Assembly: GCA_016179875.1 (NCBI GenBank)
Contig: JACPCH010000023.1
Coordinates: 1 to 41,900, forward strand
Length of the DNA stretch: 41,900 nucleotides
Source of the DNA: Candidatus Rokuibacteriota bacterium
Lineage (GTDB): Bacteria > Methylomirabilota > Methylomirabilia > Rokubacteriales > CSP1-6
Direction: 5' to 3'
The notes below the pieces were generated by a model. The model did no database searches. It was not told the origin of the DNA and saw only the letters and a list, made by a program, of their open reading frames with translations. Shown here in pieces: positions 1 to 12,400 of the stretch. Position numbers and translations under genes: made by a program. The number at the start of each line of letters is the position of its first letter. Position 1 is the first letter of the stretch.

Positions 1-1128
1 CGCGACGAGGCGGCCTCGGAGCTCGGGCTCGCGCACTATCTCGAGCACATGCTCTTCAAGGGGACCACCACGCGGCCGCGCGGATTCGTCGAGCGCGAGG
101 TCGAGGGGGTGGGGGGCCGGATCAACGCCGGGACGTCCCTGGATTTCACGTACTACCACACCATCCTGCCCGCCGCCCGCACCCTGGCCGGCATCGAGAT
201 GCTCGCCGACGTCGGCGTCAACTCGAGCCTCGACCCGACCGAGCTGGAGCTGGAGAAGAAGGTCGTGCTCGAGGAGATGCGTCTCTCCGAGGACAGTCCG
301 CGGCGGCTCCTCGTGCGCCACCTCTACGGCCAGCTCTTCGAGGGCCACCCCTACGGCCGCCCCGTGCTGGGCACCGCCGAGATCATCCAGGGGCTCACGC
401 GTGAGACGCTCATGAGCTTCTACCGGCGCCACTACGTGCCCGAGTCGTTCACCCTCGTCGTCGTCGGGCCGGTGAATCCCGGCGAGGTGCTGGAGGCCGC
501 GCGCCGCACGTTCGGGCGTATTCCGAGAGCCGGCGGCGCGCGGCTGCCCATGCCCGGACCCCAGGCGCCGCGCCCGCTCCGGGTCGAGACGCCGCGGCCC
601 GGCACGCAGGCCTATCTCGCGCTCGGCTGGCACGCGCCGCGGCTCGCGCACGCCGAGACGCCGGTGGTGGACCTGCTGGTCGCGATTCTCGGCCACTCGC
701 GCCCGGCGCGCCTGCCGCAGGCGCTGCGCGAGCGGCTCGCGCTGGTCAACACGATCGGCGCCGGCTACTCGGCGCTCGAGGCGGCGGGGGCCGTCACCGT
801 GACGGCCCAGCTCGAGCCCGCCAACCTCGCGCGCGTGGAGCGCGAGATCCTCGGCGAGATACAGCGCGTGCGCGAGGCCGGCGTGACGGCGGCGGAGCTG
901 GCGCGCGCGATGACGGCCGCCGAGGCGCGCCACGCGTTCTCCCAGGAGACCGCGGAGGGCCGCGCGTTCGCCTACGGCCGAGCCGAGACGGTGTGGCGGC
1001 TCGAGGACGAGCTGGCGTACGTCGACCGCCTGCGCTCGGTCACGCGCGAGCAGATCCAGCTGGCGGCCCGGCGCTATCTCGACCCCGAGCGCTACACGCG
1101 GCTCACGCTGGTGCCGGGCGGCCGATGA
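1..1128 (+). CDS. M16 family zinc metallopeptidase (5' truncated by window edge)
   Basis: Frame is open from base 1 (RDEAASELGLAHYLEHMLFKGTTTRP), with the HxxEH zinc motif (HYLEH) upstream of the first ATG used in the ORF track; typical M16 'ELEKKVVLEEMRLSEDSP' region. Confidence 0.92.
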   Translation, partial: RDEAASELGLAHYLEHMLFKGTTTRPRGFVEREVEGVGGRINAGTSLDFTYYHTILPAARTLAGIEMLADVGVNSSLDPTELELEKKVVLEEMRLSEDSPRRLLVRHLYGQLFEGHPYGRPVLGTAEIIQGLTRETLMSFYRRHYVPESFTLVVVGPVNPGEVLEAARRTFGRIPRAGGARLPMPGPQAPRPLRVETPRPGTQAYLALGWHAPRLAHAETPVVDLLVAILGHSRPARLPQALRERLALVNTIGAGYSALEAAGAVTVTAQLEPANLARVEREILGEIQRVREAGVTAAELARAMTAAEARHAFSQETAEGRAFAYGRAETVWRLEDELAYVDRLRSVTREQIQLAARRYLDPERYTRLTLVPGGR

Positions 1129-2429
1129 GGCACGCCGCGGTCCTGGCGACGCTCGTCCTGGCGGCGGTGACGCTGGCGCCGGGCGCGGGCCAGGCCGACG
1201 CGCCCGGGCTCGCGCGCCGGGTGCTGGCGAACGGCCTGACGGTGCTCGTCCGCGAGGACGCCGCGGCGCCGGTGGTCGCGGTGTCGCTCCAGGTCCGCGC
1301 CGGCTCGCGCTACGAGACCGCCGACACGGCCGGGATCACCAACTTCCTGCTACGGGCGATGCTGCGCGGCACGGCGACGCGCTCGGCGGTGGAGCTCGCC
1401 GAGGCCGCGGAAGCGCTCGGCGGCACGCTCGACGCCGCCGGCGAGGTCGAGGCGGCCGAGCTGCGCGGCGCGGCGCTCGCGCGCCACTGGGAGGCGCTCC
1501 TCGGGCTCGTCGCCGAGGTCGCGCTCGGGCCCGCGCTCCGGCCGGACGAGATCGAGAAGGAGCGGCGCCTCCTGCTGGGCCAGCTCCGGACTCGCGGCGA
1601 GACCCCGTTCCAGCTCGCGTTCGACACGCTGGCCGGCGAGCTCTACGGCCCGCATCCGTACGCGCGGCCGAGCCTCGGCACGCGGGCCAGTCTCGAGCGC
1701 GTCACGCGCGACGCCCTCGCCGCCCACCACCGGGCCATCTGGCGGCCCGACCGGATGGTGCTGGCGGTGAGCGGGCACGTGCCGGCCGAGCGGGTGCTGA
1801 AGGCCGCCGAGCGGCTCTTCGGCCGGCTGCCGCGGCCGGCGGACAGCCCGGCGCCGGCCGCGCCCGCCCCGACGCCGAGCACGGCCCGCCGCGTCCTCGC
1901 GCACCCGGCCCGGCAGGCGCAGGTGCTGGTGGGCTACCTCGGGCCGGGGCTCGGCGAGCCGGCGTACCCCGCGGTGCGCGTGCTCGGCGCGCTGCTCGGG
2001 GGCGGCATGGCGGGGCGGCTCTTCGTCGAGCTGCGCGACAAGCGCGGGCTCGCGTACTCCGTGGGCGCGCTGATCCCGTTCCGCCTCGACCCGGCCTTCG
2101 TCGTGACCTACGTGGGCACGGCCCCCGAGAGCGCGGCGGCGGCCGAGGCGGGCGTGCTCGCGGAGCTCGAGCGCGCGCGGGCGGCCGCGCCCGGCGAGGA
2201 CGAGCTCGCGCGCGCCAAGGCCTACGTCCTCGGCGCGCTCGCGATGGACCGGCGGACCAACGCGCGCCGGGCCTGGCACCTCGCGTTCTTCGAGGCGGTC
2301 GGGCTCGGCGCGGACTTCCCGGAGCGCTACGCGCGGGCGATCGAGGCCGTCACCGCGGCCGACGTCGCCGCCGCCGCGCGGCGCTACCTGGCGCGCCCCA
2401 CGATCGTGGTGCTGGCGCCGGCGCGCTGA
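1125..2429 (+). CDS. M16 family peptidase-like protein, probably the non-catalytic subunit, with N-terminal signal peptide
   Basis: ATG at 1125 overlaps the upstream stop (ATGA). M16 fold signatures (GGGMAGRLFVELRDKRGLAYSVGA) are present, but the HxxEH position reads NFLLRAM, so zinc ligands are missing. Hydrophobic N-terminus MRHAAVLATLVLAAVTLAPGAGQADA. Confidence 0.88.
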   Translation: MRHAAVLATLVLAAVTLAPGAGQADAPGLARRVLANGLTVLVREDAAAPVVAVSLQVRAGSRYETADTAGITNFLLRAMLRGTATRSAVELAEAAEALGGTLDAAGEVEAAELRGAALARHWEALLGLVAEVALGPALRPDEIEKERRLLLGQLRTRGETPFQLAFDTLAGELYGPHPYARPSLGTRASLERVTRDALAAHHRAIWRPDRMVLAVSGHVPAERVLKAAERLFGRLPRPADSPAPAAPAPTPSTARRVLAHPARQAQVLVGYLGPGLGEPAYPAVRVLGALLGGGMAGRLFVELRDKRGLAYSVGALIPFRLDPAFVVTYVGTAPESAAAAEAGVLAELERARAAAPGEDELARAKAYVLGALAMDRRTNARRAWHLAFFEAVGLGADFPERYARAIEAVTAADVAAAARRYLARPTIVVLAPAR

Positions 2430-3145
2430 TGCTGCCCCTCAAGGACGACGTCGCGAGCCACTCGGTCCCGTTCGTGACGGTCGGGCTCATCGCGGCCAAC
2501 CTGCTCGTGTTCCTCTACCAGGCCTCGCTCGGCCTCGGCCCCGACCCGGGCGCGGCGCGCGCGGCGCAGGGGTTCATCCTCGAGTTCGGCCTGGTCCCGT
2601 GCCGGCTCACCGGCGCGTGCGCACTCGCCGACGACTTCCCGGCGCCCGTCGTCACGATCTTCACGTCGATGTTCGTCCACGGCGGCCTGTTCCACGTGGG
2701 CGGCAACATGCTCTACCTGTGGATCTTCGGCGACAACGTCGAGGACACCCTCGGGCACCTGCGCTTCACGGCGTTCTACCTGCTGGCCGGCGTGGCGGCG
2801 GCCCTCGCGCAGACGGCGGTGTCGCCGGGGTCGCGCATCCCGATGGTCGGGGCCAGCGGGGCGGTCTCGGGCGTGCTCGGCGCGTACCTGTTCCTGTTCC
2901 CGTACGCGCGGATCCTCACGCTCCTCGTGTTCGGCTTCTTCGTCCGGGTCGTGTACGTGCCGGCGATCGTCGTGCTGGGCTTCTGGATCGTGGTCCAGTT
3001 CCTCAACAGCGTGTTCACCTTGGGCGTCTCGGCCGCGGGTCGCGGCGAGACAGGAGGGACGGCGTGGTTCGCTCACATCGGCGGATTCCTCGCGGGAATC
3101 GTCCTGCTGTTTCTGATGCGGCCAAAGCGCAGCGCTCGCCTATAA
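2429..3145 (+). CDS. Rhomboid family intramembrane serine protease
   Basis: Motifs GGNMLYLWIFGDNVED, GASGAVSGVLGAY (catalytic Ser) and WFAHIGGFLAG (catalytic His); multiple TM segments. Confidence 0.93.
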   Translation: MLPLKDDVASHSVPFVTVGLIAANLLVFLYQASLGLGPDPGAARAAQGFILEFGLVPCRLTGACALADDFPAPVVTIFTSMFVHGGLFHVGGNMLYLWIFGDNVEDTLGHLRFTAFYLLAGVAAALAQTAVSPGSRIPMVGASGAVSGVLGAYLFLFPYARILTLLVFGFFVRVVYVPAIVVLGFWIVVQFLNSVFTLGVSAAGRGETGGTAWFAHIGGFLAGIVLLFLMRPKRSARL

Positions 3146-3146
3146 T
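3141..3146 (+). promoter_or_regulatory. Putative -10 box (TATAAT) for tlyA, 7 nt upstream of ATG 3154
   Basis: Perfect TATAAT; overlaps the stop codon of the rhomboid gene; no convincing -35. Confidence 0.55.
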
Positions 3147-3153
3147 CAAACCG

Positions 3154-3945
3154 ATGGGGGCGCGCGTCCGGATCGACCGGCTGCTCGTCGAGCGCGGCCT
3201 CGTGGAGAGCCGCGAGAAGGCGGCGCGCCTGGTGCTGGCGGGCGAGGTGTTCGTGGACGGCGAGCGCGTGGACAAGGCGGGCGCGCTGGTGCCGGCGGGC
3301 GCCGACCTGGAGCTCCGCGGGCGGTCGCCCTACGTGAGCCGCGGCGGCGAGAAGCTCGTGCACGCGCTCGACCAGTTCCGCGTGCAGGCCGCCGGCCGCG
3401 TCTGCCTCGACGTCGGCGCCTCGACCGGGGGCTTCACCGACTGTCTGCTGCAGCGCGGCGCGGCGCGCGTGTTCGCGGTGGACGTCGGCACCGGGCAGCT
3501 CGACGCCAAGCTCCGGAAGGACCCGCGGGTGGTCGTGATGGAGAAGACCAACGCGCGCGCGCTCGACGTGCGGATCTTCGGCGACCAGCCCACGCTGGCG
3601 GTGATCGACGTGGCGTTCATCTCGCTCGAGAAGATCCTGCCGTCGGTGTTCGGCGTGCTGGCGCCGCGCGGGGAGGTGCTGGCGCTCGTCAAGCCGCAGT
3701 TCGAGGTGGGGCGCGAGCACGTCGGCAAGGGCGGCGTGGTGCGCGAGCCGGGGCTGCACCGCGCCGCGGTGTCGCGCCTGGCGCGCTTCGCCGTGCTCCG
3801 GAGCTGGCACGTGCTCGGCGTGACGGCCTCGCCGCTGCGCGGCCCCAAGGGCAACCGCGAGTTCTTCCTGCACATCTCGTCCCACGGGCGCACCGCCGCC
3901 GACCTCGAGTCCCGCATCACCCAGAGCGTCGAGGCGCTGGCGTGA
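3154..3945 (+). CDS. tlyA: TlyA family rRNA (cytidine-2'-O)-methyltransferase / hemolysin-like protein
   Basis: S4 domain start MGARVRIDRLLVERGLVESREKAARLVLAGEV, then the methyltransferase part YVSRGGEKLVHAL...CLDVGASTGGFTDCLLQRGA. True start inferred at ATG 3154, inside the longer ORF 2599..3945. Confidence 0.92.
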   Translation: MGARVRIDRLLVERGLVESREKAARLVLAGEVFVDGERVDKAGALVPAGADLELRGRSPYVSRGGEKLVHALDQFRVQAAGRVCLDVGASTGGFTDCLLQRGAARVFAVDVGTGQLDAKLRKDPRVVVMEKTNARALDVRIFGDQPTLAVIDVAFISLEKILPSVFGVLAPRGEVLALVKPQFEVGREHVGKGGVVREPGLHRAAVSRLARFAVLRSWHVLGVTASPLRGPKGNREFFLHISSHGRTAADLESRITQSVEALA

Positions 3946-4799
3946 CACGGTTCGGCATCGTCAGCAAGCCCGGCGCGGCCGAGGCGCGGGGCGTGGTCGA
4001 GCGGCTGCTCGACTGGCTGGCGGCGCACGGCCACGCGGCGGTGCTCGAGAAGGAGACGGCGGGCCTGGTGCCGGCCGCGACGGTCCCGTCGGTCGGCAAG
4101 GCCGAGCTGCCCGCCCAGGCCGACCTGATCGTCGTCCTCGGCGGCGACGGGACGCTCCTGTCGATGGCGCGCGCGGTCGGGGACCTCGGCGTGCCGCTCC
4201 TCGGCGTGAACCTCGGCGGGCTCGGCTTCCTCACCGCGACGACCCTCGACGAGATGTTCCCGGCGCTCGAGGCGTGGCTGGCCGGGCGGATGGCGATCGA
4301 CGAGCGCATGATGCTCCGCGCGCGCGTGCTCCGTGGCGGCCAGGCGATCGGCGAGTACGCGGCGCTCAACGACGTCGTCATCACCAAGTCGGCGATGAGC
4401 CGCATCGTCAACCTCTCGGTGTCGGTGGAGGGGCAGTACGCGACGGCGTACCGCGCCGACGGCCTCATCATCTCGACGCCGACCGGCTCGACCGCCTACT
4501 CGCTGTCGGCCGGCGGACCCATCCTGTTCCCGGCGATGGACGCGATCGTGCTGACGCCGATCTGCTCGCACACGCTGACGAACCGGCCGATCGTGCTGCC
4601 GGCCGGGCAGCGCGTCGAGGTGACCCTGCTCACGGACCAGGAGGTCATGGTCACGGTGGACGGCCAGGTCGGCCTGAACCTCCGCGAGGGCGACACCGTC
4701 GAGGTGCGCCAGGCCACGGCGCGGATCCGGCTCGTGCGCTTCCCGCAGCAGGGGTTCTTCTCCGTCCTCCGCACCAAGCTCAAGTGGGGCGAGCGCTAG
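3942..4799 (+). CDS. nadK: NAD kinase
   Basis: GTG start overlapping the tlyA stop; GGDGTLLSMAR and GLIISTPTGSTAYSLSAGGPI motifs. Confidence 0.95.
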   Translation: MTRFGIVSKPGAAEARGVVERLLDWLAAHGHAAVLEKETAGLVPAATVPSVGKAELPAQADLIVVLGGDGTLLSMARAVGDLGVPLLGVNLGGLGFLTATTLDEMFPALEAWLAGRMAIDERMMLRARVLRGGQAIGEYAALNDVVITKSAMSRIVNLSVSVEGQYATAYRADGLIISTPTGSTAYSLSAGGPILFPAMDAIVLTPICSHTLTNRPIVLPAGQRVEVTLLTDQEVMVTVDGQVGLNLREGDTVEVRQATARIRLVRFPQQGFFSVLRTKLKWGER

Positions 4800-4821
4800 G
4801 CCCGTCGCTGGACGGAGACGC

Positions 4822-4850
4822 TTGAGCTGTCCGGCGGGCTGACCTAGCAT
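4822..4850 (+). promoter_or_regulatory. Putative sigma70-type promoter for recN: TTGAGC-N17-TAGCAT, 7 nt upstream of ATG 4858
   Basis: Optimal 17-nt spacing between the two hexamers in a 58-nt intergenic gap. Confidence 0.6.
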
Positions 4851-4857
4851 CGATCCG

Positions 4858-6539
4858 ATGCTGCGTGAGCTCCGCATCCGCAACTTCGCGGTCATCGAGA
4901 GCGTGACCGTCGCCCTGGCCTCCGGGCTCAACGTCCTCACCGGCGAGACCGGCGCCGGCAAGTCCATGCTGATCGACGCCATCCTGCTCGTCCGCGGCGC
5001 CCGCGCCCAGGCCGACGTGATCCGGACCGACGCCGAGACGGCGACCGTCGAGGCCGTGTTCGACGTCGAGCCGCGCGGGCCCGTCGCGGCCGCGCTCGAG
5101 GAGGCGGGGCTCGGGCTCGAGGACGGCCAGCTCGTCCTGCGCCGGGAGGTCAGCCGCGCGGGCCGCCACCGCGCGTTCGCCAACGACTCGCCGGTGACGG
5201 TGGGCCTGCTCGAGCGGCTCGGCGACCACCTGGTCGAGGTGCACGGCCAGCACGAGCACCAGCGCCTGCTCGAGCCCGCCCGCCAGCTGGAGCTGCTGGA
5301 CCGCTTCGCCGACGCCGAGGAGCTGCGCGAGCGCGTGGCCGGCCTCCACGCCAAGCACCGCGAGGCGCGCGCGGCGCTCGAGCGCACGCGGACCGCCGAG
5401 CGCGACCGCGCCCAGCGCGAGGACCTGCTGCGCTTCCAGCTCTCCGAGCTCGACGCCGCGCGCCTGCGGCCCGGCGAGGAGGAGGAGCTGCGCGCCGAGC
5501 GGCGGCGCCTGCAGCACGCCGGGAAGCTCCAGGCCGGGCTCGCCGAGGCGGCGGCGCTGCTCGACGCCGAGCGGGACTCGGCGCTCGCGCGGATCGACCG
5601 CGCCGCGCGGGCGCTCCAGGACCTCGGCCGGATCGACCCGGCGTACGCGGCGCCGGTGGAAGCCCTCGAGGGCGGGCGCGCCCAGCTGGAGGACGCGCTG
5701 GCCGCCGTGCGGGCGCTGCGCGACGCCGTCGAGGCGGAGCCCGGACGGCTCGAGGCGCTCGACGAGCGCCTAGACGCGCTCACGCGCCTCGAGCGCAAGT
5801 ACGGGGACACCGAGGAGACCATGCTGCGCTTCCGCGACGAGGCGGCGGCCGAGCTCGACCGCCTGGCGCGGCACGAGGAGCTGGTGGCGGAGCAGGAGCG
5901 CCTGCTCGGCGAGCTCGGCGGCGAGCTGGCGGCCGCCGCCACGGTCCTCGCCGAGCGCCGCCGGGCCGCGGCCGAGCGGCGGGAGCCGCAGATCGAGCGC
6001 GAGCTGCGCGCGCTTGGGATGGAGCGGGCGGCCTTCCGGATCGGCCTGGAGCGCGCGCCCCTCGAGGAGGTGTCGGCGCGCGGCCTCGACCGCGTCGAGC
6101 TCCGGCTGTCGACGAACCCCGGGGAGGAGCTCCGGCCGCTGGCGCGGGTGGCCTCGGGCGGCGAGCTCTCGCGGGTGATGCTCGCGCTCAAGGCCGTGCT
6201 GGCAAAGGCCGACCGCGTGCCGACGCTGGTCTTCGACGAGGTCGACGCGGGCATCGGCGGACGGGTGGCCTCGGTCGTGGCCCAGAAGCTCGCGGCGGCC
6301 GCCGAGGGCCGGCAGGTGCTCTGCGTGACGCACCTGGCGCCGATCGCCGCCGCGGCCGCGCACCACGTGCGGGTGGCCAAGAGCGTGCGCGGCGGGCGGA
6401 CGCGCGTGAGCGCGGAGGCGGTCGCGGGCGACGAGCGGGTGGAGGAGATCGCCCGCATGCTGGGCGGCGAGCGCGTCACCGACGTCGCCCGCGGCCACGC
6501 GCGCGAGCTGCTCGGAGCCCGCCTGTATAATGGTCGAGG

Positions 6540-6543
<4 letters not shown>
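4858..6543 (+). CDS. recN: DNA repair protein RecN
   Basis: [42 protein letters not shown]; signature [19 protein letters not shown]; Walker [13 protein letters not shown]. Confidence 0.96.
6526..6531 (+). promoter_or_regulatory. Putative -10 box (TATAAT) for secA, 8 nt upstream of ATG 6540
   Basis: Perfect TATAAT within the 3' end of recN (codons Tyr-Asn); no convincing -35. Confidence 0.5.
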
Positions 6544-9323
<2,780 letters not shown>

Positions 9324-9428
9324 GCGCCCGGGCTTTCGGGTCAAGATTTAGGGGCGGGTACCGGCCGGTCCCCCCACGGATGGTACTTTTCCTTTGGCCG
9401 TAAGCCCTTGCCCGTGTTAAAAAAACCC

Positions 9429-12400
9429 ATGCGGCTCGAGTCTATCGCCCTCCACGGGTTCAAGTCGTTCGGCCACAAGACCACCATCCGGGTCCTGCCC
9501 GGCATCACCGGCATCGTCGGCCCGAACGGTTGCGGGAAGTGCCTCAGCGGTGAGACCCCGGTGCTCCTCGCCGACGGCCGCCTCGTCCCGATCCGGACGA
9601 TCGTCGAAGAAGGGCTCGGGCGCGCCGCGACCGTCCACGCCTTCGACGACGGCGTCGCCGCCCTCGAGGCGGGTCAGGGTCCGGAAGTGATCTCGCTCGA
9701 CCCGATCACGCTGAGGCTCGAGCGCCGGGCGATCGAGGCGTTCATCAGGCGGTCGGCGCCGGAGTTCCTGCTGAAGATCCGCACCCGGTCCGGGCGGGAA
9801 GTCGTCACGACCCACTACCACCCGTTCTTCAGCCTGAAGGACGGTGCTCTCAGCGTGCTGACCGCCGAAACGCTGGCCCCCGGCGTCAGGATCGCGGCGC
9901 CGCGGAGCCTGCCGGTAAAGGCCCAGGCCGCCGAGCCGCTCGCCGACGCCGTGCTCGCCTCGTTCAGGCTGGAGGATCGCGTCTATCTCCCGTACTCACC
10001 GGCGCTGGCCGAGTGGTTGAAGAGCGCGCGACGGCAGGCCGGCGGCTGGGGGCCGCTGGCCGCGGCCGTGGGCGTCGCCTCCCACCATCTCTCGTGCGTG
10101 AGCTCGCGGCAGCCCGTCCGAGTCGGCGTCGTTGGGTGTGTGGCCCGCATGCGATCGCCGGTCGAAGTCCCGATCGACACGCTCGCGTCGTCGCACCGGG
10201 GCAAGCGGATACGGCTGCCGGCCGAGGTCGACGGCCGGCTGGCCCGGTTCCTGGGGTATCTGATCGCCGAAGGCCGGACGACGAAGGTCAACCAGGTCTG
10301 GTTCGTCAACAACGACCCAGCCATCGTCGCGGATTACTCCCGGCTGGCTCGCGAGCTGTTCGACGTCGAGCCGAAGGCCTTCCGGTACAAGCCAGCGGCG
10401 GTGGACGTCCTCGTCTTCTCCCGTCCGCTCTGCCTGTTGCTGGACCGGGTTTTCGGGCTCACGGTCGAGGGCGGCTCGGCCGCCAAGCGGGTGCCGCCGC
10501 AGATCCTCAGCGCGCCCGACGACGTGGTCGCGGAGTTCCTGTCGGGGCTCTTCGAGGGCGACGCGTACGTCCACGGGCCGACCGGACAGGGCCGGGCGAG
10601 GCCGTATATCGAGTACGTCAGCGCGAGCCGCCGGCTGGCCGAAGAGGTCTGCACGCTGCTCCTGAGGCTCGGGGTGTTCCCGCTCCTCCGGCCGAAGCGG
10701 AAGTACGCGGCGAACACCCGCGCCCGCCGCCGCCGGACGTACTACTCGGTGTATGTATTCGGCGTCGAGCAGATCCAGCGGCTGGCGGCGCACGTCCGAT
10801 TCGTGGGCGTCAAGCAGACGCGACTGGACGCCGCGTGTGCCCTCAGGGTCAGGCGGAACCCCAATCTCGACGTTGTGCCCGACGTCACCCCGCTCGTGCG
10901 GGCGGCGGTCCAGGCTGGGGGCCTGGCGGTCAAGCCCGCGCGGCGGCTCTGTCCGAAGCTGGCGGCGTATGTCGAGGGGCGCTGTGCGGCCAGCCGGGAG
11001 GGTCTGCACGAGGTCGCGGACATGATCGAGCGCAGCGGTGTGACCAGCGACCGCGCCCGGCCGTTGCTGCGCCGGCTGCGGATGCTGGCCGACTCCGACG
11101 TCCACTGGGATGAGGTCGTCGCGGTCGAGCGCGTGACGCCGCCCGACCCGTGGGTCTACGACCTGACGATCGCCGATACTCACAACTTCGTCGCCGGCAA
11201 CGTCATCGTCCACAACAGCAACATCTCGGAGGGCGTCCGCTGGGCGCTCGGCGAGCAGAGCGCCAAGTCGCTGCGCGGCTCGCGGATGGAGGACCTGATC
11301 TTCCACGGCTCGGCCTCCCACAAGCCGGTGGGCCTGGCCGAGGTCGAGCTCACGTTCAGCAACGACGGCACGCTCGGCGTGCCGTGGTCGGAGGTGGCGG
11401 TGAGCCGCCGCCTCTACCGCACGGGCGAGAGCGAGTACCTCCTGAACAAGGACGTGGCGCGGCTGCGCGACATCCTCGACCTCTTCGCCGGCACCGGCGC
11501 CAACCCGCGCGCCTACTCGGTGATGGACCAGGACAAGCTGAACCACGTCCTCACGTCCAAGCCCGAGGAGCGGCGGATCTTCATCGAGGAGGCCGCCGGC
11601 ATCGCGCGCTACAAGCAGCAGCGCAACGAGACGCAGGGCAAGCTCGACGCGGCCCGGCAGAACCTCGTGCGCGTGCGCGACGTGATGGACGAGGTCAAGC
11701 GCCAGCTCGGCTCGCTCGAGCGTCAGGCCCGGAAGGCCCAGCAGTACAAGGCGCTGCAGACCGAGAAGCGGGGGCTCGGGCTCGGGCTGGCCGCGGCCGA
11801 CTTCGCCGCGCTCACGGCCGAGGGCGCGCGCCTGGCGGCCGAGCTCGAGCGGCTGCGTGACGCCGAGCAGGCGCTGCGGGCGCGGAGCGCCGGGCTGGCG
11901 GCGCGCGAGGCGCGCCAGCGGGAGCTGCTGCAGGCGAGCGACCACCGGCTGTCCGACCTCCGCCAGTCCCTGCAGAAGGTCCAGGGCGAGCTCGAGCGGC
12001 TCGTCGAGCGCCGCGAGCAGATGGGCGTGCAGGTCCGCGAGCTCGGCGAGGAGGCGGCGCGCCTGGAGGAGGAGGCGCGCGTCACGGCCGAGCGGCTCCA
12101 GGGGATCGTCGGCGAGCGCGAGGCGGCGCGCGGCGGGCTCGGCGAGGCCGAGCGGCTCGCGGGGGCGCGGGCGCGGGCCGCGGACGAGCTGGCGGCGGCG
12201 CTCGAGGGCCATCGCGCGGCGCTGGCGGGCGAGCGCGACCGGGCGGAGGCGATGCGGCTCGAGCAGGTGCGGATCGCGGCCGAGCGGGTGGACCTGATGC
12301 GCGAGGCCGGCGAGCTGCGCGAGCGCGAGGCCCAGCTCGGACGGCGGGCCGAGCGCCTCCGGGCCGAGCAGGCCGAGGCCGAGGCCGAGGCGGAGCGGCT

